Assembly (NCBI RefSeq): GCF_001422815.1
Contig: NZ_LMMP01000001.1
Span: forward strand, 117,847 to 181,846
Source of the DNA: Methylobacterium sp. Leaf91
GTDB taxonomy: Bacteria > Pseudomonadota > Alphaproteobacteria > Rhizobiales > Beijerinckiaceae
Length of the DNA: 64,000 nt
Reading direction: 5' to 3'
In this document: piece by piece, positions 35,350 to 44,143 of the stretch
How the letters are laid out: every line of letters starts with the position of its first letter
How positions within the stretch are numbered: position 1 is the first letter of the stretch
Position numbers and translations under genes: made by a program
The notes under the pieces: generated by a model
The model's database searches: none
The model's input: the letters and a program-made list of their open reading frames with translations, nothing else
What the model was told of the DNA's origin: nothing

Positions 35350-36705
35350 ATGAGCCTCACTTCCGCGCAAATCCTCGACCTCGCTCCCGATGCGTCGAGC
35401 CGCAAGGCCGGGCAGGATCAGGCGAAGGCGGCCAAGTGGAGCGGGCTCGGGCGGGCAGGCGCCGTCGTCTGGGGCGAGATCAAGGGAAGCGGAGCGAACC
35501 CTTATCGCACGGTGGCCGATCTCTCCGGTCCAGCCTCGAAATGCACCTGCCCGAGCCGGAAATTCCCCTGCAAACACGCAATCGGCCTGATGCTGGTGGA
35601 TGCCGCCGCGCCGATCTCCGAGGCCGAACCGCCGGATTGGGTCGCCGCCTGGATCCGGGGGCGCGAGAGCCGCGCCGTCTCCGCCGAAACGCGGTCTCAG
35701 CAAGCCTCCGCCCCTGTCGACGAGAAGGCGCAGGCCAAACGCCGTCAGGCCCGCGAGGACAAGGTCTCGGCGGCGCTCGATGAACTCGATCTCTGGCTCG
35801 GCGACCTGATGCGCCGTGGTCTCGCGACGGTGCGGCGCGAGCCCTATGCCTTCTGGGACCGCATGGCAGGACGCCTCGTCGATGGACAGGCCCCGGGCCT
35901 CGCCCGCAGGGTGCGGGCCATGCCGGGCCTCATCGCGGCCGCGCCCGGCTCTGCCGCACGTCCGGAGGCGGCCCTTGCCCTCGCTCTCGGCCGCCTGTCC
36001 CTGCTGGCCCGGGCCGCCCGGCGTCTGGACCGGCTCACGCCCGAACAGGCAGCGGGCGTCCGCGCGGCCATCGGCTATCCTGTGACCGCCGAGGAGATGG
36101 CGGCACGTCCGGGTCTCGTCGACGAGTGGGCCGTCCTCGCCCATACGGTGGAGGACGAGGACAAGCTCACCGCCCGCACCGTCTGGCTCGCCGGACGCAC
36201 GAGTGGCGCCATGGCCCAGGTGGTCGATTACGGCACCTCCGGCTCGCCACTGCCGCCGGTCCCGGCGGCGGGGCAGGATTTCTCGGGCGCGCTCGCCTTC
36301 CATCCCGGCGATCCGCCGCTCAGGGCGGTCTTTCGCGATGGACGCGCCGGGCCGGCGCAGGCCTTCGCCCTGCCCGGCGCGACGGGCGTCGCCGAGGCCC
36401 TCGACGGTTTCGCCGGGGCCCTGGCCCGGGCGCCGTGGATCGACCGCTGGCCGGTCCGGCTGTCCGGCCTGCGCCTCGGACATCTCGCGGATGGCGCCAT
36501 GGGCGCGGGTGACGCCAGCGGCTGTTTCACCCTCGCCGATTCCGCACATTTTCCCCCTCTGATGGCGGTGGCGGCGGGCGGCCCTGTCGATCTGTTCGGG
36601 CTCTATGACGGGTTCGCGCTCACGCCCCTGGCCATGGTGGCCGGTGGGCACCTCTACGCGGTTCCGGCCCAGGATTCCCGGCCGATCCTGGTGAGGGCGG
36701 CCTGA
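35350..36705 (+). CDS. SWIM zinc-finger protein
   Basis: A 451-residue soluble protein. The SWIM motif is C65-x-C67-x6-C74-x-H76 (CTCPSRKFPCKHAIGL), a zinc-binding module for nucleic acid or protein contacts. Residues 120-450 are helical and Arg/Ala-rich with no second domain I recognise. First gene of a plus-strand cluster: its TGA overlaps the next ATG as TGATG. SWIM proteins are known next to MoxR/VWA genes in other bacteria, but no function has been assigned that I can name. It may recruit substrate for the downstream ATPase machinery. Confidence 0.85.
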   Translation: MSLTSAQILDLAPDASSRKAGQDQAKAAKWSGLGRAGAVVWGEIKGSGANPYRTVADLSGPASKCTCPSRKFPCKHAIGLMLVDAAAPISEAEPPDWVAAWIRGRESRAVSAETRSQQASAPVDEKAQAKRRQAREDKVSAALDELDLWLGDLMRRGLATVRREPYAFWDRMAGRLVDGQAPGLARRVRAMPGLIAAAPGSAARPEAALALALGRLSLLARAARRLDRLTPEQAAGVRAAIGYPVTAEEMAARPGLVDEWAVLAHTVEDEDKLTARTVWLAGRTSGAMAQVVDYGTSGSPLPPVPAAGQDFSGALAFHPGDPPLRAVFRDGRAGPAQAFALPGATGVAEALDGFAGALARAPWIDRWPVRLSGLRLGHLADGAMGAGDASGCFTLADSAHFPPLMAVAAGGPVDLFGLYDGFALTPLAMVAGGHLYAVPAQDSRPILVRAA

Positions 36706-38252
36706 TGAGCCTCGACGCATCCGCCCCCGACGATTGGGAGTCGGCCCTCGTCTCCGCTCTGCTGGGGGCCGACCGCTCCCCCTCCCCTGTCGATCTCGAG
36801 ACGGTCGCCGGTGCGCTGCCGCGCGCAGAGCCGGGCATGACCCTGCTGGCGCGGGTCGCGGTCGCGGGCATCCACCATCTCGCCGGCAGCGGCTTTCCGC
36901 CAGAAGCCTTCACGCCGACGCGCCCTCACGAGGCGAAGGGCCGTCCCTGCCCACCCGAAGCGGCGGCGCGGCTCGGGCTGCTCCTCGCCGCGGGCACGGA
37001 GGCGCGGGGCCGCGTGAAGGAGTGGTGCGAGATCGCGGCGGAGCGGGGCATGCGCGCTCCGCCCTGGCTGCTCCCCGCCCTCGCGCCCTACCGGCGCGAG
37101 TGGGGCGAGACCATCGACGCGGTCGCGGGCGAGGAGCTCGCCTGGCTGGAGGCGGCCTGTTCCGCCCGAGGCGCCGAGGCGGCGATTTCGGCCCCGGATG
37201 GCGCTGAAGCGAGCCCGGCCGAGCGCCACGCCGCCTTCGCCGACTTCCGCTTGCGCGATCCCGAAGGAGCCCGCGCCGATCTGGAGGCTGGGTTCCGCGC
37301 CGAGAAGGCGGAGATGCGCGAGCGCCTCGTCTACATCCTGGAGATCGGCCTGTCGGAGGCGGATGCGCCCTTCCTCGAAACCTGCCTGGACGATCGCGCG
37401 GGCGGCGTGCGCGCGGCAGCGAGAGTCCTGCTACCGCGCCTCACCCACTCGCTCTTCGCCTCCCGCATGGCGGCGAGGGCCCGAACCGCGCTCGTGGTCG
37501 AAAGCAGCCGAAAGCTCCTCGGCGGGACGAAACACACTCTGGTGGTGACGCTGCCGGAGGAATCGCCGACGCTCGCGCGGGACGGGATCGAGCCGAACGC
37601 CTACGAGCGGAGGCGCGGCGGCGCGAGGGCCGGTCTGCTCGAGAGCGTCATCGCCGCCGCTCCCCTCCACGCCTTCACCGATCATCCGCCGAGGCTCTGG
37701 ATCGAACTGGCCCTGCGCAGCGAATGGGCGATCCAGATCGTCGATGGTTTTCTCACCGCCGCGCGCCGCGAGCGCGACCTCGACTGGGTACGGACGATGG
37801 TGTCGGTGCTGGCCGAGGCGTCGGCCGGGCGCCTCTCCGGCATCGAGCCGGGCGATGCGCTCCGTGAGACCTGGGCCCGCGCCGTGCGGTCGCTCCCCGA
37901 TGCGGAATGGGAGGCGACGGTGGCGCAGCTCCTCGGCAAGGGGGAGATCGATACGATTCTGACCCTGCTGCGACAGGCGCCCTCATCCCTGTCGGAGGCC
38001 TTCACGGCGGCCCTCCTCGATTGGCTCGCCTCGGTGACGCGGACCTCGCAATCCGACCGCCAGGACCTCGCCTCCGCTTACCTGCTCACCCGCCTCGCCG
38101 AACGGGCCTGGCCCGACGAGGACCACGCGGCATCGGCTGCCGCCATCCTCGCCCGGCTGCCGGACGAGGCCGAGGACAACCTGCGCCGGCAGATCGAGGA
38201 CTTCGCCGAAACCCTCGCTTTGCGCGCCACCATCAGACGGGAGTTCGCCTGA
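36705..38252 (+). CDS. DUF5691-like helical repeat protein
   Basis: A 515-residue soluble, strongly helical protein, Ala/Glu/Arg-rich. Residues about 200-300 look like HEAT-type repeats (ADLEAGFRAEKAEMRERLVYILEIG, LDDRAGGVRAAARVLLPRL). The gene sits between the SWIM and MoxR genes with one-base overlap and a three-base gap respectively. Placement and size match the DUF5691 component of SWIM/MoxR/VWA clusters as I remember it; the family name is tentative. A scaffold or substrate-adaptor function is plausible. Confidence 0.7.
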   Translation: MSLDASAPDDWESALVSALLGADRSPSPVDLETVAGALPRAEPGMTLLARVAVAGIHHLAGSGFPPEAFTPTRPHEAKGRPCPPEAAARLGLLLAAGTEARGRVKEWCEIAAERGMRAPPWLLPALAPYRREWGETIDAVAGEELAWLEAACSARGAEAAISAPDGAEASPAERHAAFADFRLRDPEGARADLEAGFRAEKAEMRERLVYILEIGLSEADAPFLETCLDDRAGGVRAAARVLLPRLTHSLFASRMAARARTALVVESSRKLLGGTKHTLVVTLPEESPTLARDGIEPNAYERRRGGARAGLLESVIAAAPLHAFTDHPPRLWIELALRSEWAIQIVDGFLTAARRERDLDWVRTMVSVLAEASAGRLSGIEPGDALRETWARAVRSLPDAEWEATVAQLLGKGEIDTILTLLRQAPSSLSEAFTAALLDWLASVTRTSQSDRQDLASAYLLTRLAERAWPDEDHAASAAAILARLPDEAEDNLRRQIEDFAETLALRATIRREFA

Positions 38253-38255
38253 GGC

Positions 38256-39356
38256 ATGAGCCAGATCAACGGAACCAAGACGACGCAGCTGCGCCGGGCC
38301 GCCGAGGATGCCTTCGCCGAGGAGTTGGAGTCGCTGCGCGGCGTCGATGACAGGCCGCGCCCGCCGAACTGGCTGCTCTCGCCGCAGGCGGTCGTCACCT
38401 ACCTCATGGGCGGGCGGCTCGGCTCCGGTTTCGAGGTCACGCCGAAATACATCGGCGACCGGCGCCTGATGGAGGTGGCGGTGGCGACGCTGGCCACCGA
38501 CCGGGCGCTCCTTCTTCTCGGTACGCCGGGCACCGCCAAGAGCTGGGTCAGCGAGCATCTGGCCGCCGCGATCTGCGGCACCTCCCGCCTCATCGTGCAG
38601 GGCACCGCCGGCACCAGCGAGGAATCCATCCGCTACGGCTGGAACTACGCTCTACTGCTGGCCAAGGGGCCGAGCCGCGAGGCGGTGGTGGCGAGCCCGA
38701 TCGTGCGCGCCATGGAGGAAGGCAAAATCGCCCGCGTGGAGGAATTGACCCGCATCCCCTCCGAGACGCAGGACAGCTTCATCACGATCCTCTCCGAGAA
38801 GACCCTGCCGATCCCGGAACTCAACGAGGAGATCGCCGCCGCGCGGGGCTTCAACCTCATCGCCACCGCCAACAACCGGGATCGCGGCGTCAACGAGTTG
38901 TCGAGCGCGTTGAAGCGGCGCTTCAACACCGTGGTGCTGCCCTCGCCGGCCACGATCGAGGCCGAGATCGCCATTGTCGAGACCCGCGTGGCCGCCCTCG
39001 GGCGCGCCTTCGAAATCCCCGCCGAACCGCCCGGCGCCGACCAGATTCGCCGCGTCGTCACCATCTTCCGCGAGTTGCGGGAAGGCGTGACCGCGGACGG
39101 CAAGAGCAAGGTCAAGCAGCCGTCCAGCACGCTCTCCACGGCCGAGGCGATCAGCGTCGTCGGCAGCGGGCTGGCGCTGGCCGCGCATTTCGGCAACGGC
39201 CACCTCTCGGCCCACGACCTCGTCTCCGGCATCAGTGGCGCGGTGATCAAGGATCCGGTGCAGGACGCCATCGTCTGGCGCGAATATCTCGAGACCGTCG
39301 TGAAGGAACGGTCGGAGTGGAAGGACTTCTACCGCGCCGCCCGCGAGAGCGCGTGA
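38256..39356 (+). CDS. MoxR-family AAA+ ATPase
   Basis: A 366-residue ATPase. Walker A is GTPGTAKS (residues 89-96). The Walker B position carries GKIARVEEL (156-164), so the usual LFLDE is replaced by RVEE; the acidic pair is kept. ATANNRDRGVNELSSALKRRFN gives sensor 1 and the arginine-finger region. It lacks the N-terminal domains of RavA and resembles stand-alone MoxR chaperone ATPases that act with VWA proteins; the VWA partner is two genes downstream. Likely remodels or inserts cofactors into a client. Confidence 0.92.
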   Translation: MSQINGTKTTQLRRAAEDAFAEELESLRGVDDRPRPPNWLLSPQAVVTYLMGGRLGSGFEVTPKYIGDRRLMEVAVATLATDRALLLLGTPGTAKSWVSEHLAAAICGTSRLIVQGTAGTSEESIRYGWNYALLLAKGPSREAVVASPIVRAMEEGKIARVEELTRIPSETQDSFITILSEKTLPIPELNEEIAAARGFNLIATANNRDRGVNELSSALKRRFNTVVLPSPATIEAEIAIVETRVAALGRAFEIPAEPPGADQIRRVVTIFRELREGVTADGKSKVKQPSSTLSTAEAISVVGSGLALAAHFGNGHLSAHDLVSGISGAVIKDPVQDAIVWREYLETVVKERSEWKDFYRAARESA

Positions 39357-39366
39357 GGGCGTTCTC

Positions 39367-39497
39367 ACCCTCCCCCCTCTGCGGGGGAGGGTGCCTGCGG
39401 AGCAGGCGGGAGAGGGGGCGACCTCTCCGGATACGGCGCTCCCCTCTCCCGACCCTCGCTCACGCGAGGGCCACCCTCCCCCGCAGAGGGGGGAGGG
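39367..39497. repeat. 130-base cruciform palindrome inside the cluster
   Basis: Arms of 25 bases at 39368-39392 and 39473-39497 are exact reverse complements (CCCTCCCCCCTCTGCGGGGG start). Inside are stems GGGAGAGGGG (39409-39418) with CCCCTCTCCC (39441-39450), a GCCTGC-GGA-GCAGGC hairpin and a CCCTCGC-TCAC-GCGAGGG hairpin: a clover-like fold. It separates the ATPase from the DUF5682-like gene and may reduce transcription of the last two genes or arise from a dispersed repeat. Confidence 0.85.
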
Positions 39498-39582
39498 AAA
39501 GCCCCGCGCGCCATCCACCGCGACACCCCACCCAAGAGTAACGAGCGTGCCATGAGCCTTCGTCCCACCACCCCCGGCCGCG

Positions 39583-41901
39583 ATGCCTGAGGTTCGGATC
39601 TTCGGCATCCGCCACCACGGGCCGGGCTCGGCCCGCTCGCTGCGCGCGGCCCTCGATGCGTTCCGGCCCGATTGCCTGCTCATCGAAGGGCCGCCGGATG
39701 CAGACGCCCTGATCCCGCTCGTCGCCGATCCGGCGATGACACCGCCGGTGGCGCTGCTCGTCTACCGGGCGGACCGGCCGCAGACCTGCGCCTTCTTCCC
39801 CTTCGCGGCCTTCTCGCCCGAATGGGTGGCCATGCGGCATGGCCTCGACCATGGGGCGACCCTGCGTTTCATCGACCTGCCGCACGCGATCCAGCTCGCC
39901 GACGGGTTCGAAACGAGGGGGGAGGCGCCCGAAAGCGAGACGGCCCCGGCCGAGCTCGATACGCCTGAGCCCGCCGAGGCGAGCGAGGCGCCCTCCGTCG
40001 CCGTTCGGCGCGATCCCCTCGGCGAACTGGCCGAGGTCGCGGGTTTCCCCGATGGCGAGCGCTGGTGGGATGCCTTCGTCGAGAGCCGCACGGGCGAGGA
40101 TGGCGACGTGTTCGCGGCGATCCAAGAGGCCATGACGGCCCTGCGCGAGGGCGCGGAGACCGCTCCCGGCCAGGACGCCGACGGGGACGCGTTTCGCGAG
40201 GAGGCGCGCGAAGCGCATATGCGCACCTGCCTCCGCAAGGCGGCACGGGAGGATTTTGCCCGCATCGCCGTGATCTGCGGCGCCTGGCACGCCCCGGCGC
40301 TGGCGCGCCACGATGCCAAGGGACAGGTCGGCCTCGACGCGGCGACCCTGAAGGGACTGCCTCGGACCAAGGTCGCCGCGGCCTGGGCGCCCTGGTCATA
40401 CGAGCGCCTCGCCACAGCCAGCGGCTACCGGGCCGGGGTACTCTCGCCCGAATGGTACGACACCCTGTGGAACCACGAGGGCCGTGTCGCAGCGCGGTGG
40501 CTCGCTCGCGCGGCGGCCCTGCTCCGCGCGGAAGACCTCGACGCCTCGCCGGCCTCCGTGATCGAGGCAGCCCGTCTCGCCGAGGCGCTGGCCGGGTTCC
40601 GGGGCCGGGCACGCCCCTCCCTCGACGACCTGCACGAGGCAGCGCAGGCGACCCTGTGCTTCGCCGATCCGGCGCCGATGGCCCTGATCCGGCGCAAGCT
40701 CGTCATCGGCGAGCGCCTGGGCGCGACCCCACCGGATAGTCCCGGCACGCCGGTGGAGGCAGATTTCGCCGCGACCTGCAAAAGCCTGCGCCTAAAGCCG
40801 GAGGCGGTCGCGGGCGAACTCATCCTCGACCTGCGCAAGGAGAACGACCTCGCCCGCAGTCATTTCCTCAACCGGCTCCATCTCATCGGCATCCCCTGGG
40901 GCCGGCGTCAGCAGGCGCGCGGGCGCGGCACCTTCAAGGAGGCGTGGTTCCTGTCCTGGCAGCCCGAATGGGTGGTGGATCTAGTCGCCGCCTCCGCCGA
41001 TGGCGGCACGGTGGCCGAGGCCGCCGGCAGCCGGGTGCGCAGGCGGGCCCGCGAGGCGACCCGCGTCGCGGAGCTGTCGGGCCTCATCGGCACGCTCCTC
41101 GACGCCGATCTCGCCGGAGCCACGGACGACGTGATCCGCGCCCTCAACGACCGCGCCGCAGTCTCGGCGGACGTGTTCGACCTCATGGAGGCGCTGCCGC
41201 CCCTGGCCGAACTGGCGCGCTACGGCTCGGTACGCTCTTCGGACACGGAGCCGGTGCTGGGCGTGGTGCGCGGGCTCGTGCCCCGCGCCGCCGCAGGACT
41301 GACGGCGGCCTGCCAGAGCCTCGACGACGATGCAGCGAGCGCCGCCAAGGCGCGGATCGTCGGCGTCCATGCCGCGATCTCGCTGTTGGAGGAGCCCGAC
41401 CTGAAGGCGGTCTGGCAGGAGGCCCTTCACGGCCTGGCCGACCAGAGCCATGTGCATGGCCGCGTCGTCGGACGCGCCGTGCGACTGCTGTTCGACGACC
41501 GGGCCCTCGATGCGGAGCAGGCCGGCGACCGGCTTCGCCTCGCTTTGTCCCGCGCATCCGGCACGGTGGCGGCCGCCGCCTGGATCGAGGGGTTCCTGGA
41601 GGAGAGCGGCACGGTCCTGATCCACGGCGGCACCCTGCTCGCGGTCCTCGACGAATGGCTCGCCGGCCTCGACGGGACGCTCTTTGCCGAATTGCTGCCC
41701 CTCCTGCGACGCACCTTCGCGACGATCTCGCAGGGCGAGCGACGCGCCATCGGCGAGGCTTTGAACCGCCATGGGACGGGTGTTTCCGACGAAGAAGGAT
41801 CGGGCCGCATCCTCGATGCCGAACGCGCCGCCAGGGTGCTGCCGATCCTGCGCCTTCTCCTGGCGCCGAGTGGGGACGAGACGACGGAGGACACGCCATG
41901 A
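39583..41901 (+). CDS. DUF5682-like protein with TraB/ChaN-like motifs
   Basis: A 772-residue soluble protein. The N-terminal GIRHHGPGSARSL (H11, H12), LIEGPPDAD (E35, G36), a REEAREAHMRTCL segment (about 205-217) and ICGAWHAPAL (G233, H236) reproduce the GxxH, ExG, R..M and GxxH order of the TraB/EreA/ChaN hydrolase-like superfamily, so a metal-dependent hydrolase core is inferred. The rest is helical. Fourth gene of the cluster; ATGA overlap with the VWA gene. A 12-codon mini-frame (39552-39590) overlaps its start. Confidence 0.75.
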   Translation: MPEVRIFGIRHHGPGSARSLRAALDAFRPDCLLIEGPPDADALIPLVADPAMTPPVALLVYRADRPQTCAFFPFAAFSPEWVAMRHGLDHGATLRFIDLPHAIQLADGFETRGEAPESETAPAELDTPEPAEASEAPSVAVRRDPLGELAEVAGFPDGERWWDAFVESRTGEDGDVFAAIQEAMTALREGAETAPGQDADGDAFREEAREAHMRTCLRKAAREDFARIAVICGAWHAPALARHDAKGQVGLDAATLKGLPRTKVAAAWAPWSYERLATASGYRAGVLSPEWYDTLWNHEGRVAARWLARAAALLRAEDLDASPASVIEAARLAEALAGFRGRARPSLDDLHEAAQATLCFADPAPMALIRRKLVIGERLGATPPDSPGTPVEADFAATCKSLRLKPEAVAGELILDLRKENDLARSHFLNRLHLIGIPWGRRQQARGRGTFKEAWFLSWQPEWVVDLVAASADGGTVAEAAGSRVRRRAREATRVAELSGLIGTLLDADLAGATDDVIRALNDRAAVSADVFDLMEALPPLAELARYGSVRSSDTEPVLGVVRGLVPRAAAGLTAACQSLDDDAASAAKARIVGVHAAISLLEEPDLKAVWQEALHGLADQSHVHGRVVGRAVRLLFDDRALDAEQAGDRLRLALSRASGTVAAAAWIEGFLEESGTVLIHGGTLLAVLDEWLAGLDGTLFAELLPLLRRTFATISQGERRAIGEALNRHGTGVSDEEGSGRILDAERAARVLPILRLLLAPSGDETTEDTP

Positions 41902-43058
41902 GCGACACCGAGCGCCTGCGCCGCTGGCGCCTCGTCCTCGGCGGGGGCGCGGCGGACGGCACCGGCTGCGGCCTGTCGGGCCGCGATGTCGGCATCGACC
42001 GGGCGCTCGGCGCCCTTTACGATTCCGACCGGAAGGGCAGCCTCGGTGCCTCCTCCCCCTCCGTGCCGCGCTGGCTCGGCGACATCCGCGACTATTTCCC
42101 GGCCTCCGTAGTGCAGGTGATGCAGCGCGACGCCTTCGAGCGCCTCGACCTCAAACGCATGCTCACCGAGCCCGAGATGCTGGAGGCGGTGGTCCCCGAC
42201 GTCGCCCTCGTCTCGACCCTGATCTCCATGCGCGGGCTGCTCGGCGGCAAGACCAAGGACACCGCCCGCCTCGTGGTGCGCAAGGTGGTGGAGGCCCTGA
42301 TGCGCAAGCTCGAAGAACCCCTGCGCCAGGCGGTGACCGGAGCCATCGATCGCGCCAGCGTGAACCGGCGCCCGCGCCATGCGGAGATCGACTGGAACCG
42401 GACCATTCGGGCCAACCTGCGCCATTACCAAGCCGAGTATCGCACCATCATCCCCGAGACCCGGTTCGGCCATGGCCGGCGCCAGCGCGCCAGCCTCAAG
42501 GACGTGATCCTGTGCATCGACCAATCCGGCTCGATGGCGAGTTCGGTCGTCTATTCGAGCATCTTCGGCGCGGTGATGGCCTCACTCCCGGCGGTGACCA
42601 CCCGGCTGGTGGTGTTCGACACAGAGGTGGTGGATCTCTCCGACGAGTTGGAAGACCCGGTGGAGGTGCTGTTCTCGGTCCAGCTCGGCGGCGGCACCGA
42701 CATCAACCGGGCGATGGGCTATTGCGAATCCCGCATCACCCGCCCCGAGGACACGATCCTTGTCCTGATCTCGGACCTCTACGAGGGCGGCGTCGAGGCC
42801 GGGCTCCTGGCGCGCGCGCAGCGGATGGTGGCGTCGGGCGTGCAGGTGGTGGCGCTGCTGGCCCTGTCCGACGAGGGCGCGCCGTCTTACGACCGGGCGC
42901 TGGCGGGCCGGCTCGCCGCGTTGGGCGTGCCCGCCTTCGCCTGCACGCCAGACCTGTTCCCCGACCTGATGGCGGCGGCGATCCGCAAATCGGAACTCAC
43001 GGCCTGGGCCGCCTCAGCCGGCATCGCGGCGATCCCGGCGGCGGGCGCGCCCGGCTGA
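41898..43058 (+). CDS. VWA-domain protein
   Basis: A 386-residue soluble protein with no signal peptide. The C-terminal half is a von Willebrand A domain with an intact metal-ion site: D208-x-S210-x-S212 (IDQSGSMASS), then GGGTDINRAM and LISDLYEGGVE. The first 190 residues are helical (DTARLVVRKVVEALMRKLEEPLRQA). It is the expected partner of the MoxR ATPase (CoxE-like pairs). Start overlaps the preceding stop by four bases (ATGA), confirming it as the last gene of the cluster. The stop is followed by a dispersed repeat. Confidence 0.92.
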   Translation: MSDTERLRRWRLVLGGGAADGTGCGLSGRDVGIDRALGALYDSDRKGSLGASSPSVPRWLGDIRDYFPASVVQVMQRDAFERLDLKRMLTEPEMLEAVVPDVALVSTLISMRGLLGGKTKDTARLVVRKVVEALMRKLEEPLRQAVTGAIDRASVNRRPRHAEIDWNRTIRANLRHYQAEYRTIIPETRFGHGRRQRASLKDVILCIDQSGSMASSVVYSSIFGAVMASLPAVTTRLVVFDTEVVDLSDELEDPVEVLFSVQLGGGTDINRAMGYCESRITRPEDTILVLISDLYEGGVEAGLLARAQRMVASGVQVVALLALSDEGAPSYDRALAGRLAALGVPAFACTPDLFPDLMAAAIRKSELTAWAASAGIAAIPAAGAPG

Positions 43059-43059
43059 G

Positions 43060-43200
43060 AGCTTGTTTGAGTTGTTGTCCAGGGCGTTACCTCAAGATGA
43101 GGAGGTCTGCTTGGATGATCGACTTTGGCAGACGATCGACTTTGGCATGAGCATCCGCTGAGACATCCGATCAAAAGGGCTTTGAGCGGGACGCATCTAA
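43060..43200. repeat. Dispersed repeat, copy B (palindrome-free)
   Basis: Matches 22163-22420 without its inner palindrome: TTTGAGTT, TACCTCA..GATGAGG, GGTCTGCTTGGATGATC and CATCCGCTGAGACATCCGATCAAA correspond to copy A. Encoded peptide DDRLWHEHPLRHPIKRALSG parallels copy A's LWHKHPLENPIKQALGG, with several synonymous codon differences. A 17-base tandem duplication (GATCGACTTTGGCAGAC type) lies at about 43115-43150. From there to 43356 nothing else is recognised. Confidence 0.7.
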
Positions 43201-43356
43201 TCCGAAGCTGTTTCGTCGGCCGACACCTCGGCCGGGAGCCTGGTTCGCTCGCGAAGCAGGGCCGGGTGGAACGCCCTCGCCCTCCGCAGCCTGCGTTTCA
43301 GCATCCGGCGGGAGCGGGAGCGGATCGGCCACAAGGCACGTCTCATGGAGTTCCCC

Positions 43357-43983
43357 CTACCCGAGATGGAGCGGCGGCGTGGGCCGGCCGGCTTGGCTGG
43401 CTGCGGCGATCTCGTTCAGGCGCCCCGTGGCGACATCGTAGACGAAACCGAAGATCGGGATGCGGCTCGGCACGAGGGGATGCGCGCGGATGCGCCGGAC
43501 GTCCGAGGTGACGGCATGGCTCTGCTCGGGGATGGTCAGCCAGTCGATGGCGTAGCCGGCCGGCGAGCCGCCGCCATGATGCGGGTTCGACCAGACCGTG
43601 CCGTCGAAGTTCGCCGTGTCGAGACTGTCGGCGAGGAGGTCGCCGATGACGGCATCGGTGAACAGCTCCATCCCGCAATCGGTGTGGTGGATCACGAAGA
43701 ACGCCTCGGTGCCAAGGAGCTTGTGGGAGATCACCAGGGAGCGGATGGCGTCGTCGCTGGCCCGCCCGCCGGCATTGCGGATGACGTGGGCGTCGCCTTC
43801 CCCGAGGCCGGCATATTTCGCCGGATCGAGGCGCGCGTCCATGCAGGTCAGGATGGCGAAGCGGCGGGCCGGCGGAAGGGCGAGGTCGCCCTTGTCGAAG
43901 CTCTCCGCGTAGCGGTCGTTGGCCGCGCGGATGTCTCGATAGGCCTGTGGCTCCGGGTCGGAGACGGCGATGTCGGCTGCCAT
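43357..43983 (-). CDS. Beta-class carbonic anhydrase
   Basis: A 208-residue enzyme that hydrates CO2. Zinc ligands are C in [10 protein letters not shown] (about residue 47) and H-x-x-C in IHHTDCGM (about residues 99-102); [18 protein letters not shown] is the typical middle segment. [14 protein letters not shown] marks the C-terminus. Length and motifs fit the smaller beta-CA-like group. Single gene; no obvious operon. Confidence 0.9.
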   Translation of the reverse strand: MAADIAVSDPEPQAYRDIRAANDRYAESFDKGDLALPPARRFAILTCMDARLDPAKYAGLGEGDAHVIRNAGGRASDDAIRSLVISHKLLGTEAFFVIHHTDCGMELFTDAVIGDLLADSLDTANFDGTVWSNPHHGGGSPAGYAIDWLTIPEQSHAVTSDVRRIRAHPLVPSRIPIFGFVYDVATGRLNEIAAASQAGRPTPPLHLG

Positions 43984-44143
43984 GGAGGGGAAACCTCGGT
44001 GAGGAAGGTGGCGTGGCTGAACATGGCGGCGACACCGCCGAGATGAGCGGCGTCAGGGGTGCCGCGCGGACTGTCGCCGTGCCAGGGCGGACCGCGGAGG
44101 AGCGCGTTCAGCAGGCCGGAGATCACGCGCCGGGGGCCGCCGA

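Noticed and set aside
39357..39500. CRISPR-like repeat unit
   Set aside because: Only one palindrome with non-identical inner parts; no regularly spaced direct repeats or spacers anywhere in the window.
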